NCBI RefSeq assembly: GCF_032926325.1
Contig: NZ_CP136709.1
Coordinates: forward strand, 3,504,501-3,568,500
DNA from: Aestuariibaculum lutulentum
Lineage (GTDB): Bacteria > Bacteroidota > Bacteroidia > Flavobacteriales > Flavobacteriaceae
Reading direction: 5' to 3'
DNA: 64,000 nt
The notes below the pieces were generated by a model, which did not search any database, was not told where the DNA came from, and saw only the letters and a program-made list of their open reading frames with translations. Shown in pieces: positions 35,765 through 46,900 of the stretch. Each line of letters begins with the position of its first letter. Within the stretch, counting starts at the first letter, position 1. The translations under genes and the position numbers were made by a program.

Positions 35765-36730
35765 TTAGTTTGTGTAGATATTAGAAGGCCAGTCCTGACC
35801 ATCTGTTCTGGTAAGTGTAAAGGTTCCATACTCATCATATCCTGCTGAATATTGGTAACTAAAATCAATGGTTAATGTTGGCCCACTCACATCAACGATA
35901 TCCCATTTTTGCGCATATCTACCTTGAATTTCAACCAGACCACTTTCGTAATCGTAAGTTAAGGTTCCGGCACTACCATAGTAATAATCCGCAGTTAAAT
36001 GACTTACATCATATACTGTAAAGAAACCAGGCTGCAATGTAAAGGTCATGGTTCCTGTTTGTCCAACAGTTACTCTTCCATAAATTGTAGCGTTAGCTGT
36101 AACGGCAGTCCATTCGTAATTAAAAGTTCCTTCCCAGATTGGTGGAGCAACATCAATTACATTTGTTCCAATGCCATAAGTACAATTAAACCCGAAGCAA
36201 TCCACTCTTGAATCTACTACAGATCCATCCTTTCCAGTAATAACCCATTTAAATTCAAAAATATCATCGGTAGCTACCTGACCGTTATGATTTGCAGAAA
36301 AATCATTTTTAAATAATTCCTCTAACTTATCTTTTGAAAAAGAAAGTACAAACGAATCGGAAGGATTTGAAATAGTTTCATATAATTTCCCTTGTTCACC
36401 TCCTAAATATGTAAAGTTCTCACCATCTGTTTCTTCTACAAACGCATAGATATCAATTTTGCTAATTTCTGATGCTGTAGCATCACCTAACTCAAGTGTT
36501 ACATTAAAATCTACATCGGTTGTATTCCAATATTGACTACCATTTGCTCCGGCTTCTACATAATATTCAAATGCTTTGAGGTCTTCTATTGCAGGTGTAA
36601 ATTTAAGTGTTGCATTATCTACCCATGTAGAATTGTATGGTCTTGGCGTTACTACATCATCCTCTTCCTCACAAGATTGAAAAACAGGAAGCAATAACAA
36701 GCCTAAATAAAATAAAATTATTTTTTTCAT
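35765..36730 (-). CDS. SusE-like surface lipoprotein
   Basis: This 321-residue lipoprotein (lipobox FQSC, Cys20, followed by the acidic EEEDD surface-export signal) consists mainly of beta strands with Thr/Val/Gly-rich repeats. It is placed straight after SusD, as SusE/SusF-type binding lipoproteins are. Substrate binding is inferred from position only; there is no clear known fold in the sequence. Confidence 0.7.
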   Translation of the reverse strand: MKKIILFYLGLLLLPVFQSCEEEDDVVTPRPYNSTWVDNATLKFTPAIEDLKAFEYYVEAGANGSQYWNTTDVDFNVTLELGDATASEISKIDIYAFVEETDGENFTYLGGEQGKLYETISNPSDSFVLSFSKDKLEELFKNDFSANHNGQVATDDIFEFKWVITGKDGSVVDSRVDCFGFNCTYGIGTNVIDVAPPIWEGTFNYEWTAVTANATIYGRVTVGQTGTMTFTLQPGFFTVYDVSHLTADYYYGSAGTLTYDYESGLVEIQGRYAQKWDIVDVSGPTLTIDFSYQYSAGYDEYGTFTLTRTDGQDWPSNIYTN

Positions 36731-36793
36731 CTCTATATTGTATTTAATGATCCTACTTTATATATAAAATATAAAATACTGACCTTTAGTTAA

Positions 36794-38203
36794 TTAATTT
36801 AAGTTTGGATTTTGATCGGTAACTGCCGGAGCAATTTTCACAACATAACCATCGTCTCCTGGTTTTAACTCAATAGTCTCACCTGTTTCTGGATTGATAC
36901 GCGTGTAGGTTGGGACTGCATCTCCATATACATGATATCTTTTTTGATCGAAAAGATTTATAGATGTTCCTGCTAATTCCTTACGTCTTTCATTTTTAAC
37001 AATTTGTAAGGTTGTTGCATCATTTGTATGGGTTAATGCTGTAAACGTCGACATTCTATTTGCTAACAATGTATTTAAAACTGCTATAGCTCCTGCTCCA
37101 TTACCCGTGCGCACTTTAGCTTCTGCATTGGTTAACATTAATCTTGGCACCGTTAAACCATTACAACGCTCAGAATTTGCGTGCATGTAAATATAGTTTG
37201 GAGAGACATCTACTCCTGCACTTGAAGTTTGTGTTGCAAACAAATACCATCTTCTGTCATTGTCTTTATCATACAAGGCTTCCAATTCTGGAGCATATAG
37301 GTGAAATGGGCGACTAAAAGACCAATAGTTGTATCTGTTCCACATATTCTCTTTATTTAATGTACCGCTATACCATAAACTACCATTATTATACCCTGAC
37401 CATGGATTAGATGGATTTGCAAAATCTATGGTATTGTAATCGTATAAGAAATCGTAAAGACTTAAAGCTCTATTAGAATTTTCTACAGCTTCGTCAAAAT
37501 CACCCATGAATAGGTTAATTTCTGCAATTAAAGCATAGATAGAAGCGCGACCTGGTCTAAAATTAGCATAAGAGTTTATAGCCTGATAATTATTCCCTAA
37601 TAGGCTAAGTGCTTCGTTTAAATCTTTTAACATTTGCTCGTATACTTCACCCAGCGTTGAACGCCCTAACTGAGCCTGTAAATCGATTTTTAACGGCATC
37701 GCTACCCCAGGTAAATCTGGGTTTGCCGGATCGTAATGGTGTGCATATTCATTAACCACCAAGAAATATTCAAAAGCACGTTGGGCTAAAGCTTCAGCTT
37801 TTAAGATATCGCGGTTTGCCGGATTAAAATTCCCAGGATCTACACCATTTACATTCTCTAAAATATAATTCATGGTATGGATATAGAAATAAAAATCATT
37901 ATAATCTTTATCATTAACACCTACAGGAAAAATATCGTGTTTCCATGCATAGGCATTTACATCCTTTGTAGTATTTGCAATCGAAGCAAAACTGGCATCG
38001 TTAAGGTATACATCTGGATCCATGAATCTTGTATTCTGGCCTACTTCACGAAGGATAGCATAATTCTGTAATAACTTATCGATATCTTCTAATGTTGAAG
38101 GAATAATCAATCCTGTAGGTTCTACATCTAGGAAATCATCCGGGCTTTGACAAGCCGATAAGGTCAGAAATGTTAGTAATAAATATATATATGTTTTTTT
38201 CAT
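36794..38203 (-). CDS. SusD/RagB family nutrient-binding lipoprotein
   Basis: This 469-residue lipoprotein has a lipobox LSAC (Cys18). Family signatures are FLDVEPTGLIIPSTLEDIDKLL at the start, NILKAEALAQRAFEYFLVV (TPR-like helices), and the C-terminal IVKNERRKELAGTSINLFD block. SusD lids the SusC barrel and captures ligand at the cell surface. A start at 38224 would add seven residues; the shorter one gives a normal signal peptide. It directly follows susC (11 to 32 bases). Confidence 0.94.
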   Translation of the reverse strand: MKKTYIYLLLTFLTLSACQSPDDFLDVEPTGLIIPSTLEDIDKLLQNYAILREVGQNTRFMDPDVYLNDASFASIANTTKDVNAYAWKHDIFPVGVNDKDYNDFYFYIHTMNYILENVNGVDPGNFNPANRDILKAEALAQRAFEYFLVVNEYAHHYDPANPDLPGVAMPLKIDLQAQLGRSTLGEVYEQMLKDLNEALSLLGNNYQAINSYANFRPGRASIYALIAEINLFMGDFDEAVENSNRALSLYDFLYDYNTIDFANPSNPWSGYNNGSLWYSGTLNKENMWNRYNYWSFSRPFHLYAPELEALYDKDNDRRWYLFATQTSSAGVDVSPNYIYMHANSERCNGLTVPRLMLTNAEAKVRTGNGAGAIAVLNTLLANRMSTFTALTHTNDATTLQIVKNERRKELAGTSINLFDQKRYHVYGDAVPTYTRINPETGETIELKPGDDGYVVKIAPAVTDQNPNLN

Positions 38204-38235
38204 GATATTACGTTTTGTTTTCATAGTGTTACTTT

Positions 38236-41200
38236 TTAAAATGACGCTCTAACCCCTAAGGTATAACGTGTTAAATTCATATAAGCTTCACTGTTTGGAG
38301 CGGTAGGATCTACTCCTAAATCATTTTTAACCCAAAGGAACGGATTGGTAACCTGCATGCTTAAGCGTAAGTTTTTGAAAAATGTTTTATCTAAAAACTG
38401 TTGTGGCATACTATACCCTAAAATAATATCCTGTACTCTTATATAATCTGCTTTATGGGTATTTCTCGTAGATTGGCTCCAGATTCTATGCATAGTACCT
38501 GTTAACGATCGGCTTATTAATCCAGGGACATCTGTAGTGGCCTCATCTCCCGGTTGCATCCAGCGTTTAGCCCACTCTTTGTGCATTCTAATATTACCAA
38601 AATCGTAATCGTAGTTATTGTAAGTACCATATCCCACTGATCCGTAGTTATAAGACATTCTAAATACGTGTCCTGCCTGATAGTTCATGTTTATAGTAAG
38701 GTCTAAGCCCTTATATCTAAACGTGTTGGATAAACCACCATAATGAGGCGCTGTTCTGGTACCAGAATATTCCATTTCTTCCGGCATGATTGTACCATCA
38801 TTCCATTTCTTGGTATTACCATCTAAATCATATAATAACACCTCTCCGTTATCATCTAAACCAGCAAAGTTATACGCATAAAAAGACCCCATGGCATCAC
38901 CCTCTACATAAGCATTTCCTGATGACAATCCATCTGCTGTTGGATTAGATTCAATTAATGATTTTGATAAAATATTCTTATTGTGGTTAAAATTAGCTCT
39001 TACAGACCATTTAAAATCATCATTACGAATAATGTCTGCATTTAATACCAATTCAACCCCTTTATTGTCAATATTAGCGTAATTTACTCTCGAGGTTGAA
39101 AAACCAACCGTTGGGTCAATAGGTCTGCTCGTATACACATCGGTGCTCTTTTTTACATAATAATCAAAGCTACCAGACAATCTATCATTAAAAAATGCAA
39201 AATCAAGACCTAAGTTTGTTGTTGCTGTTTCCTCCCATTTTAAATCTGGATTAGCTGGTTGACTTAGATACAAGCTATTATACACATTACCCCAGGTAAT
39301 ATTTCTAATGCGTGCTGCTGCCTCTGGGTACACCCCTGTTAAACTATTTCCAGCTAAACCGTAAGTTCCTCTAAGCTTTAAACGATCTATCCAACTTGCA
39401 TTAGACATAAAGGATTCTTTATTTAAATCCCATCCTAAACCTACTGACCATAATGGCTTGTATCTAAAATCTGGATTACTTCCAAAAATATTAGCCTGGT
39501 CTATTCTAAAACTACCGTTAAGGGTATATTTTCCTTGGTAGGTGTAACCTACATTAGAAAAACCACTAACAAATCGGTTATCTCTATTCGTTACATTAAA
39601 GACTAATGCAGCATAGTAATCATAAAATCTACCGCCATTCCAGTCGGTTAATCTGTAACCAACTAATGCAGCTTCATCAATTGGTAAATACGACGTCGAT
39701 TGTTTATCATATCCAAATTGTCTGTTTCTTGTAGACTCATTAAATCGTCTTGAATATTCACCTCCGGCAAACACTGTTAACTGATGATCATCCCAGGTCT
39801 TATCCCAGTTAATAGTATTTTTAAACACCCAACCTTTTGAATATGAACGTTCCTGTAAATACATTGATCCTGGAGGTATACCGTACTGATAATTCCCTGT
39901 TGATGAATCATATACGTAAAAATCATTAACCGTGTTACGCCAAGATGGCATATTCATAGATCTAAACTCATCTAAGTCATTGGTATTACGCTCATATCTA
40001 AATGAACTACTTACCACGAAATCTTTAAATAATTCTATGTCCAATTGAAAATCGGCTCTTATATCTACCAGCGTACTGCTTTGATCACGGTTTCTACTAT
40101 CTTCCAAGGCATTATAGGTATAAGGCACTCCTAGTTCTGCTTCACGATCTTGAGACATCCACGGATTCCAGTCATAATACTTTTGGATATACTGACCGTT
40201 TTCATCAACCAACTGGTCGTAAGGTTGCGCCAACTTAACCAATTCAATTGGGTCTAAACCATATCGTGACGTTAAATAATTATCCTTTTGCTGTCTTAAA
40301 GCAGCGGTCATACCAGCTGTAAAAGATATCTTATCATTAAAATCGAACGTATTTCTAAGATTCATAGTCATACGATCGTTATCATCACCTATTACAGCTC
40401 CATTTTGATCTACATAAGACAATGATGCAAAAAAAGCATTACGTTCTCCTCCACCTGATAAAGACAGATTGTATGTTTTTTGTGTTCCTGTTCTTAAAAA
40501 GTATTTACTCCACTGTTGGTCTATATCTCTCTTCTTAAGTTCATTGATATAGTTATCAAAAGTGTTTTGAGACCACACTACACCATCAGGCGACGTACCA
40601 TTTCTGTATATATGCGCCAAATGAAAATCGTTAATACTAGCTGTACCTGTTTCTAATCCATTTATATTAGTCCAACCTCTATCGATATACTCCTGATCTA
40701 AAGCTAACTCTTGAGCTGTAGTCATGAAGTTAAAGTTCTTTAAATCAATATTCTCTTCTAAATCGACAAATGTTGAAGCGTCTACTGTTAATGCTTTATT
40801 TTTTCCTCCTCTTTTGGTAACAACAACTACTACACCGTTAGCTGCCCTTGACCCCCAGATTGATGCTGCTGCCGCATCTTTAAGGACTGTAATGGTTTCT
40901 ACATCTTCTGGGTTTATCGACTCTAAATTAGACTGGTCTGCTAAAGGGAATCCATCTACCACAATTAGCGGACTGGTATTAGAACTCAAGACAGAACCTC
41001 TACCTCTAATTTCAAAAGTTCCTTGTCCAAATGCATTATTAATATTCACACTTGGTATTTGTCCAATAATACGATCAATAATATTGGTACTACTTGGTCT
41101 TTGCTGAAGTTGTTCTGCTCCAACCTGAGCAAAAGACCCGGTTGTTCTTTCTCTGGATAAAGTTTGATATCCCGTAACAACCACCTCCTGCAAGGCATTT

Positions 41201-41826
41201 ACATCTTCTTTTAAAGTGACATCTACATTAGAATAATAGGTTAAGGCACTAACCTCTTTAGTTTCTTTAATGAAACCTACATAGGTAAACTCTAAAACAG
41301 CATTATCTGCTACAGAAATAGAATAGACCCCATTAAAATCTGTCGCTACGCCATTACGAGTCCCTTTTTCCAGTACCGTAACACCTGCTAATGGCATACC
41401 TGTGGCATCGGTGATCGTTCCTGACACTTTCACCTTTTGTTGTCTTCTGTCGTAAGTATGATCTACCTTTTTAATTAAAATGGTGTTATTTTCATCTATT
41501 TCAAACTCCAGACTACTGTTTTTAAGTGCTCTATCTAAAAGACTTATTACCAGTACCTCTCCTTGCTCTAACTGAATAGTAGGCGAATCTTTGAATAACT
41601 TTTTAGGAAATATAAAGTGGTAATTGGTTTGTTGCTGAATGATGTTAAACATTTCATCTACTGAAACAGACTGGTTTTGATTAATGAATACTTTTTCCTG
41701 TGAAAAGGATGTATTCGGATTAAACCCAAAAACCGTTGCGCACAACAAAAAGATAAATACTCTCATAATGCATAAGGGTAATCGCTTTCGTATTAGATAG
41801 CGATAGTTAGTTAATTTAATTTTCAT
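38236..41826 (-). CDS. SusC/RagA TonB-dependent outer-membrane transporter with STN domain
   Basis: This 1196-residue protein comprises a signal peptide (to about residue 43), an STN secretin-like domain (about 45-118), a carboxypeptidase-like regulatory domain (about 130-210, KVSGTITDATGMPLAGVTV), a TonB plug (about 220-335) and a 22-strand barrel ending in TLGVRASF with the terminal Phe. The STN domain lets it signal to the FecR anti-sigma encoded upstream. It works with SusD. The imported substrate is unknown, but the thioredoxin lipoproteins downstream hint at a thiol-containing or peptide substrate rather than a plain glycan. Confidence 0.95.
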   Translation of the reverse strand: MKIKLTNYRYLIRKRLPLCIMRVFIFLLCATVFGFNPNTSFSQEKVFINQNQSVSVDEMFNIIQQQTNYHFIFPKKLFKDSPTIQLEQGEVLVISLLDRALKNSSLEFEIDENNTILIKKVDHTYDRRQQKVKVSGTITDATGMPLAGVTVLEKGTRNGVATDFNGVYSISVADNAVLEFTYVGFIKETKEVSALTYYSNVDVTLKEDVNALQEVVVTGYQTLSRERTTGSFAQVGAEQLQQRPSSTNIIDRIIGQIPSVNINNAFGQGTFEIRGRGSVLSSNTSPLIVVDGFPLADQSNLESINPEDVETITVLKDAAAASIWGSRAANGVVVVVTKRGGKNKALTVDASTFVDLEENIDLKNFNFMTTAQELALDQEYIDRGWTNINGLETGTASINDFHLAHIYRNGTSPDGVVWSQNTFDNYINELKKRDIDQQWSKYFLRTGTQKTYNLSLSGGGERNAFFASLSYVDQNGAVIGDDNDRMTMNLRNTFDFNDKISFTAGMTAALRQQKDNYLTSRYGLDPIELVKLAQPYDQLVDENGQYIQKYYDWNPWMSQDREAELGVPYTYNALEDSRNRDQSSTLVDIRADFQLDIELFKDFVVSSSFRYERNTNDLDEFRSMNMPSWRNTVNDFYVYDSSTGNYQYGIPPGSMYLQERSYSKGWVFKNTINWDKTWDDHQLTVFAGGEYSRRFNESTRNRQFGYDKQSTSYLPIDEAALVGYRLTDWNGGRFYDYYAALVFNVTNRDNRFVSGFSNVGYTYQGKYTLNGSFRIDQANIFGSNPDFRYKPLWSVGLGWDLNKESFMSNASWIDRLKLRGTYGLAGNSLTGVYPEAAARIRNITWGNVYNSLYLSQPANPDLKWEETATTNLGLDFAFFNDRLSGSFDYYVKKSTDVYTSRPIDPTVGFSTSRVNYANIDNKGVELVLNADIIRNDDFKWSVRANFNHNKNILSKSLIESNPTADGLSSGNAYVEGDAMGSFYAYNFAGLDDNGEVLLYDLDGNTKKWNDGTIMPEEMEYSGTRTAPHYGGLSNTFRYKGLDLTINMNYQAGHVFRMSYNYGSVGYGTYNNYDYDFGNIRMHKEWAKRWMQPGDEATTDVPGLISRSLTGTMHRIWSQSTRNTHKADYIRVQDIILGYSMPQQFLDKTFFKNLRLSMQVTNPFLWVKNDLGVDPTAPNSEAYMNLTRYTLGVRASF

Positions 41827-41874
41827 AAATTTGTTTTGTGTTAGTTAGACATTACTTTAATTAATACATACAAG

Positions 41875-41919
41875 AGGGAGAAAGTTGCTACACGGCCAAA
41901 TGTTTAAACTTAGCTCCCT
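41875..41919 (-). repeat. Long imperfect stem-loop between fecR and susC
   Basis: AGGGAG plus AAGTT pair with AACTT plus CTCCCT, leaving unpaired bases between and a 20-base loop. Both flanking genes read on the minus strand; T-runs are on the opposite side, so it is not a simple terminator for them. It could allow differential fecR/susC expression. Confidence 0.4.
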
Positions 41920-41926
41920 TTTTTTT

Positions 41927-43093
41927 TTATTCAATACTTATGTTTTTCTCATGAAATTCATATTTATTTATGATTCCTAATTCTTTTAAATTCTGAAGTA
42001 TATTTTCAATTTTTTCATCTTTACCCAGAGTCCCTACAAATAGTTCATTTTCAACATCTTTATTCTTAAACTCTACATTAAAATCATACCATCGCGACAA
42101 TACCATCATAATCTCTTTCAAGGTTTTATTATTGAAACTAAAAATGCCCTCTTTCCATGAAATTTCGTGAAATACATCAACCTCATTAAATGTTATGGTG
42201 TTGGTACTACGATCTAATACAGATTGCTGATTTGGAAGTAAGATATGATCTTCCCCTTGATACTTAATATTTACCTTTCCTTCTACTAAAGTGGTGGTTA
42301 TATTCGATTCGTTGTTATAGGCTTTAACGTTAAATTCGGTTCCTAATACTTCTATTTCATGATTGTTATTGGTTACCATGAATTTCGAACCTTTATGAGC
42401 TGTACTTGGAGACACGTCAAAATAGGCTTCACCATACAAAAGTTCCACCATACGTTTTTCGCCATCTACAAAAGTAACCGGGTATTTTAATTTCGATTCG
42501 GAGTTTAACCAAACCTGAGTACCATCAGATAGTTTTACGAAAAATTGTCCGCCTCTTGGTATGGTTAAATAATTATAGGCAATGGCTTTTGATGCTGTCT
42601 CTTTATTAGTATAAACAAGTTCTTCTCCATTACTTTCTAAATTATCAAAGGCAAGTTGCTCTCCTTTTTCTAAAGTAATGTTAGAACCATCCTCTCTGGT
42701 TAATACCGCTTTATTGGTTCCTACTTCAATACTCGTATTAACAACAGCGTCCTCTTGAACTATAAAGTCTGTCCCTTTATTTATAATTGTATAGATTGCT
42801 ACAAATGCTAATATTGAAGCTGCAACCGCATATTTTACATAAGCAGACCTAAATATAGAAATCACCTTTGGCTGCTTAATTTCTTCATCATCTTTTATCG
42901 CTTCCAAGATGTTAACCAACATCCGTTCTTTAATAACGTCTTCTGGCCCTAAGGCTTCAACCCACTCATTTTCCTTTTGGAAACTTTCGTAGTAATTAAC
43001 CAAGAGCTTTAACTCATCGGCCGTCGTTTCCCCTTCAAGATAGCGTTCTATCAATCTTCGGAAAAACTTATTATTCATTTCGGTATTGTCCAT
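41927..43093 (-). CDS. FecR family anti-sigma factor
   Basis: This 388-residue protein has a cytosolic N-terminus (about 1-85), a single membrane helix (about 90-107), a FecR beta domain (NYLTIPRGGQFFVKLSDGTQVWLNSESKLKYP type at about 172-205) and a C-terminal DUF4974 domain. It should hold the ECF sigma factor inactive until the STN domain of SusC signals substrate. Position between sigma and susC is the classical order. Confidence 0.94.
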   Translation of the reverse strand: MDNTEMNNKFFRRLIERYLEGETTADELKLLVNYYESFQKENEWVEALGPEDVIKERMLVNILEAIKDDEEIKQPKVISIFRSAYVKYAVAASILAFVAIYTIINKGTDFIVQEDAVVNTSIEVGTNKAVLTREDGSNITLEKGEQLAFDNLESNGEELVYTNKETASKAIAYNYLTIPRGGQFFVKLSDGTQVWLNSESKLKYPVTFVDGEKRMVELLYGEAYFDVSPSTAHKGSKFMVTNNNHEIEVLGTEFNVKAYNNESNITTTLVEGKVNIKYQGEDHILLPNQQSVLDRSTNTITFNEVDVFHEISWKEGIFSFNNKTLKEIMMVLSRWYDFNVEFKNKDVENELFVGTLGKDEKIENILQNLKELGIINKYEFHEKNISIE

Positions 43094-43276
43094 TAAAATA
43101 TTTTTAAATAACTGGGTTCATCTTTTATGTGTAGAATAAAAGACCTATCCCCTAATGAAATTTAAAAAAAAATTAACTTTTTATTTACAAACACGACAAA
43201 CCCTCAGTAATTAAAGGGATAACACTGAATTATTTTTCAAATAAAGAAAGTAATACTGCGAAAAAAGGAATATCGA

Positions 43277-43843
43277 TTAATGTATAAAATACAGCATTTC
43301 TATACTTAACAAGTATCCTAGCGACGAACGGATGGTTCTTAAAGCCAATGTGATGTGATTCTCAACTGTTTTTGGTGAAATGCCTAGTTTTTCGGCAATT
43401 TCTTTATGGCTTAATTGCTCATTTCTACTTAAAATATAGACTTCCCGGCAACGTTCGGGTAGAGTCTTAACAATCGTATCTATTTGCATCACCAACTCTT
43501 CATGCATCAGTTTGGTTTCGGGCGTAGCATATTGAAATCGATCGTTTAGTCCTTCAAATAATTCTACACGCTGAATTTTATTTTTTCGAAATTCGCTAAA
43601 CACCTTATATCTTACACAAGCATATAAATACGATTTTAATGATATTTTAATTTGAAGATTGTCTCTATAATTCCAGACATCAATAAAAACATCTTGAATG
43701 ATTTCTTCACAGAGTTCTTTATCCTTAAGAAGATTATAGGAACTGATATATAGAGGCTTCCAATAGCTATCGTAAAGCTCAGTTAAAGCCTTCTTATCCC
43801 CTTTTTTAAGACGATCTACTATATCTGAATCCTGTGAGAGCAT
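43277..43843 (-). CDS. ECF-type sigma-70 factor (Bacteroidota)
   Basis: This 188-residue sigma factor has region 2 at about 18-90 (ELYDSYWKPLYISSYNLL and EEIIQDVFIDVW). Region 4, with helix-turn-helix, lies at about 120-180 (LPERCREVYILSRNEQLSHKEIAEKLGISPKTVENHI). It should direct polymerase to the susC promoter. It starts the seven-gene cascade and is divergent from nothing; its 5' side meets the GH2 gene end. Confidence 0.94.
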   Translation of the reverse strand: MLSQDSDIVDRLKKGDKKALTELYDSYWKPLYISSYNLLKDKELCEEIIQDVFIDVWNYRDNLQIKISLKSYLYACVRYKVFSEFRKNKIQRVELFEGLNDRFQYATPETKLMHEELVMQIDTIVKTLPERCREVYILSRNEQLSHKEIAEKLGISPKTVENHITLALRTIRSSLGYLLSIEMLYFIH

Positions 43844-43930
43844 AAAATAAAAATAGTAATAATTGATAATTATTAGTGACTTGTTCTATTAGAATGATTT
43901 GAGGGCAAGATTTAAAGGCGCATATTAAAC

Positions 43931-43968
43931 AAAAAAATCCGTAGTTAAAAACAACTACGGATTTTTTA
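43931..43968. terminator. Bidirectional terminator between sigma and GH2 genes
   Basis: A perfect 15-bp stem AAAAAATCCGTAGTT / AACTACGGATTTTTT (43932-43946 and 43953-43967) has a 6-base loop and poly-A and poly-T edges. It ends the GH2 transcript on the minus strand. Confidence 0.85.
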
Positions 43969-43987
43969 AATTCTTAAGAGTTAAAAT

Positions 43988-46900
43988 TTATTTAATCGTG
44001 TAAACCGATTTAAATAGTTCGATAAACTTTTCTTTGTTTCCATTTTTAAACGGAATCATATAGAAACTATAGGTATTTACATGGTTTCCTGTTAACATAT
44101 ATTCCTTTTGAGGTTTTGCTCCCCAACTGTTATCTCCTCCAAGACCTCGTTGGTCCATATCGATATTTAACTGAACTAAATCGCGTTCAATAATATCAAT
44201 AGTATGCTTGCTTTTATTCACTTCAGGCATACCATCGCTATAGTTCTCGTCTTTGGTTGCATGCTTTTCTACTTTCTTTTCAACAGCATAATTTAAACCA
44301 TCGGTAGCATCAAAATCTTCATTAAGCATATGTAACGCACTTAAACCTAAGTCTTTTTTATTACCTACGGAAGACACTACAAGCAAACCATTGTTATCTG
44401 AATTGGCAAAAGCTGCCCAACGCACATCGGTTTTATATCCGTTTTCCTGAGGACGAATATACGGCACATACTGATCGGATACTGAAGAATCATAGACATC
44501 TACAAACGCTGAAGCTTTTCTGTCGGTATAATTTTCCCATGGTCCGCGTCCATAATATGTCATCTTACTAAATGCCTTCGGTAATTGCATGCGCATGCCC
44601 ATTCTAGGTATATCGGCTTCGTATGTTGTTGTATTTAGCGTGTTATCAATTTTTACAACTCCATTCGCAAATACTGAATATACAGACACAAAAGTTGTTT
44701 CAACACCTGGCAAATTATAAGTCACATTTACAGTTACTTTTCCGTTTTCTGATTTATCTGTTGTAAACGAAGCTACTTTGTAGTTTAACGAAGCCTCTTT
44801 CCAGGCTATATTTCTTTCCTGCATACGGTTACCAAAATCGTTATCGGTTGGTGCGCGCCAAAAGTTTAGTTTTGGTCCGTTTTGGTCTTTAATTAGTTCT
44901 TCACCGGCAAAAACATATGATTCCATTTTACCTGAAGCTTTATCAAATACTAATTTAAAATCATCACCCGAAAGTTCTAATACATCTTTAGTTTCATTAA
45001 CCTTAACAGCCTTATCTGTTGCTATAACTTCTTCTTGCCATTTCAGCTTTCTGCCTAATAAAATCTGCTCGTGTGCCACCGTGTAACCTGCCTTTAAAAT
45101 ACCCCAATCCTCTTTAAGAATGGCTTCTATCTCTAAAAAATACTCGGTATTTTCTTTAAATTCAATATTACTCAATGGTACTCTTACCAATTTACCTGTA
45201 TGTGGTTCTACAGCAATACTACCTGCATTAAACGTATCTAAAACTTCGCCATCGGCTTTAATTTTTGCTTTAATGTCGAACTTATCAAGATTTGTAAAAT
45301 CATATAAATTTTCAATTAAAACTCTAACCTGATTATCGCCGTTGATGCCCTTGTTTTTAAAGTTAATAAATTCATGTGCTTTCTTAACTTCATATAATCC
45401 AGGGTGTGCTGTACGGTCCGGAAAAATAAGTCCGTTATTAAGGAAAGAATTATCGGTTGGCATGCCTTCACCAAAATCACCTCCATAAGCATAATACCTC
45501 TCACCTTTTTCGTTGGTTTTCCAAATGGACTGATCGACCCAATCCCAAATAAAACCTCCTTGTAAATTTTCGTGTTGTTCAATCACATCCCAGTAATCCT
45601 GAAAGTTCCCAGTACTGTTCCCCATAGCATGAGCATATTCTGAAGGTATAAACGGACGATCGGTTTTCGATCTTCCAATATTTTCAAAAGACGCTGGAGA
45701 CGGATACTGAGGCACAATAATATCGGTATTCTCGTCCATATCGAATAAATTACCATCGACATCTTTATAGGAACGCTCATATTGTACCGGACGTTTTTGT
45801 TTATCGTGTGCTTTTATGGCTTTGTAACCTGCAAAAAAGTTAATACCATTTCCAGCCTCGTTACCCATAGACCAAATAATTACAGACGGATGATTTTTAT
45901 CGCGCTCTACCATACGAATCATACGATCGACATGTGCTTTTTCCCAACTTTCTACTTTTGCAAGTGAATGGTCTCCGTAGTACATACCGTGTGATTCTAT
46001 ATTGGTTTCATCTACTACATAAATACCATAGATATCACATAATTCATAAAACTTCTCCTGTTGTGGATAATGACTTAAACGAACAGCGTTAATGTTATTT
46101 TCTTTCCAAAGCTGAATGTCTTTTAAAATCTGCTCTTCACTAACCACGTGTCCGGTTTCAGGATTATGCTCTTGCGTATTTACACCTTTTAAGGTAATAA
46201 CCTGTCCGTTTACACGTAACAATCCGTTTTTAATTTCAACGGTTCTAAACCCAACTTTTGAGGAAGTTGATTCTAAAATATTCCCCTTTTCTTTAGTCGT
46301 CACGACCACCTGATATAGATTTGGTGTTTCGGCTGTCCACGGCAGGGCATTAAAAATTTGCGTTTTTAAATTCACATTAATGGTTCCATCGGAAGGCACT
46401 TTTACCGATTGGTTTCCTTTTGCAACCGCCGAACCTTTATTATCTAAAACCTCATAAAAAACATCAACTGTTTTCGATTTTACATCTGCATTATTAACAG
46501 CTACCGTAAGGTCTAATAAACCTGTAGTATAAGCACCATCTAAGGTTGCCATAACCTCAAAATCCTTTATACGTGCTTTGGGCTGAGCATATACATAAAC
46601 ACTACGTTCTATACCACTGATACGCCAGAAATCCTGACATTCTAAATAAGAACCGTCTGTCCATCTGAAAATTTGAAGCGCTATAGTGTTTTCTCCTTCC
46701 TTTAAATACTTTGAAATATTGAATTCTGCCGGAAGTTTGCTCCCTTGAGAATACCCAACGTAATTTCCATTAATCCAGACAAAACCTCCCGATTTCATGG
46801 CTCCAATGTGCAGAAACACTTCTTTCTCATCCCAGCCTTTACTTACTGTAAACGTTCTTCTATACGACCCTACCGGATTGTAATCAAATGGTACTTGCCC

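Noticed and set aside
40724..41107. 127-codon plus-strand ORF inside susC
   Set aside because: It is antisense to the conserved plug and carboxypeptidase-like domains of susC; a frame shadow.
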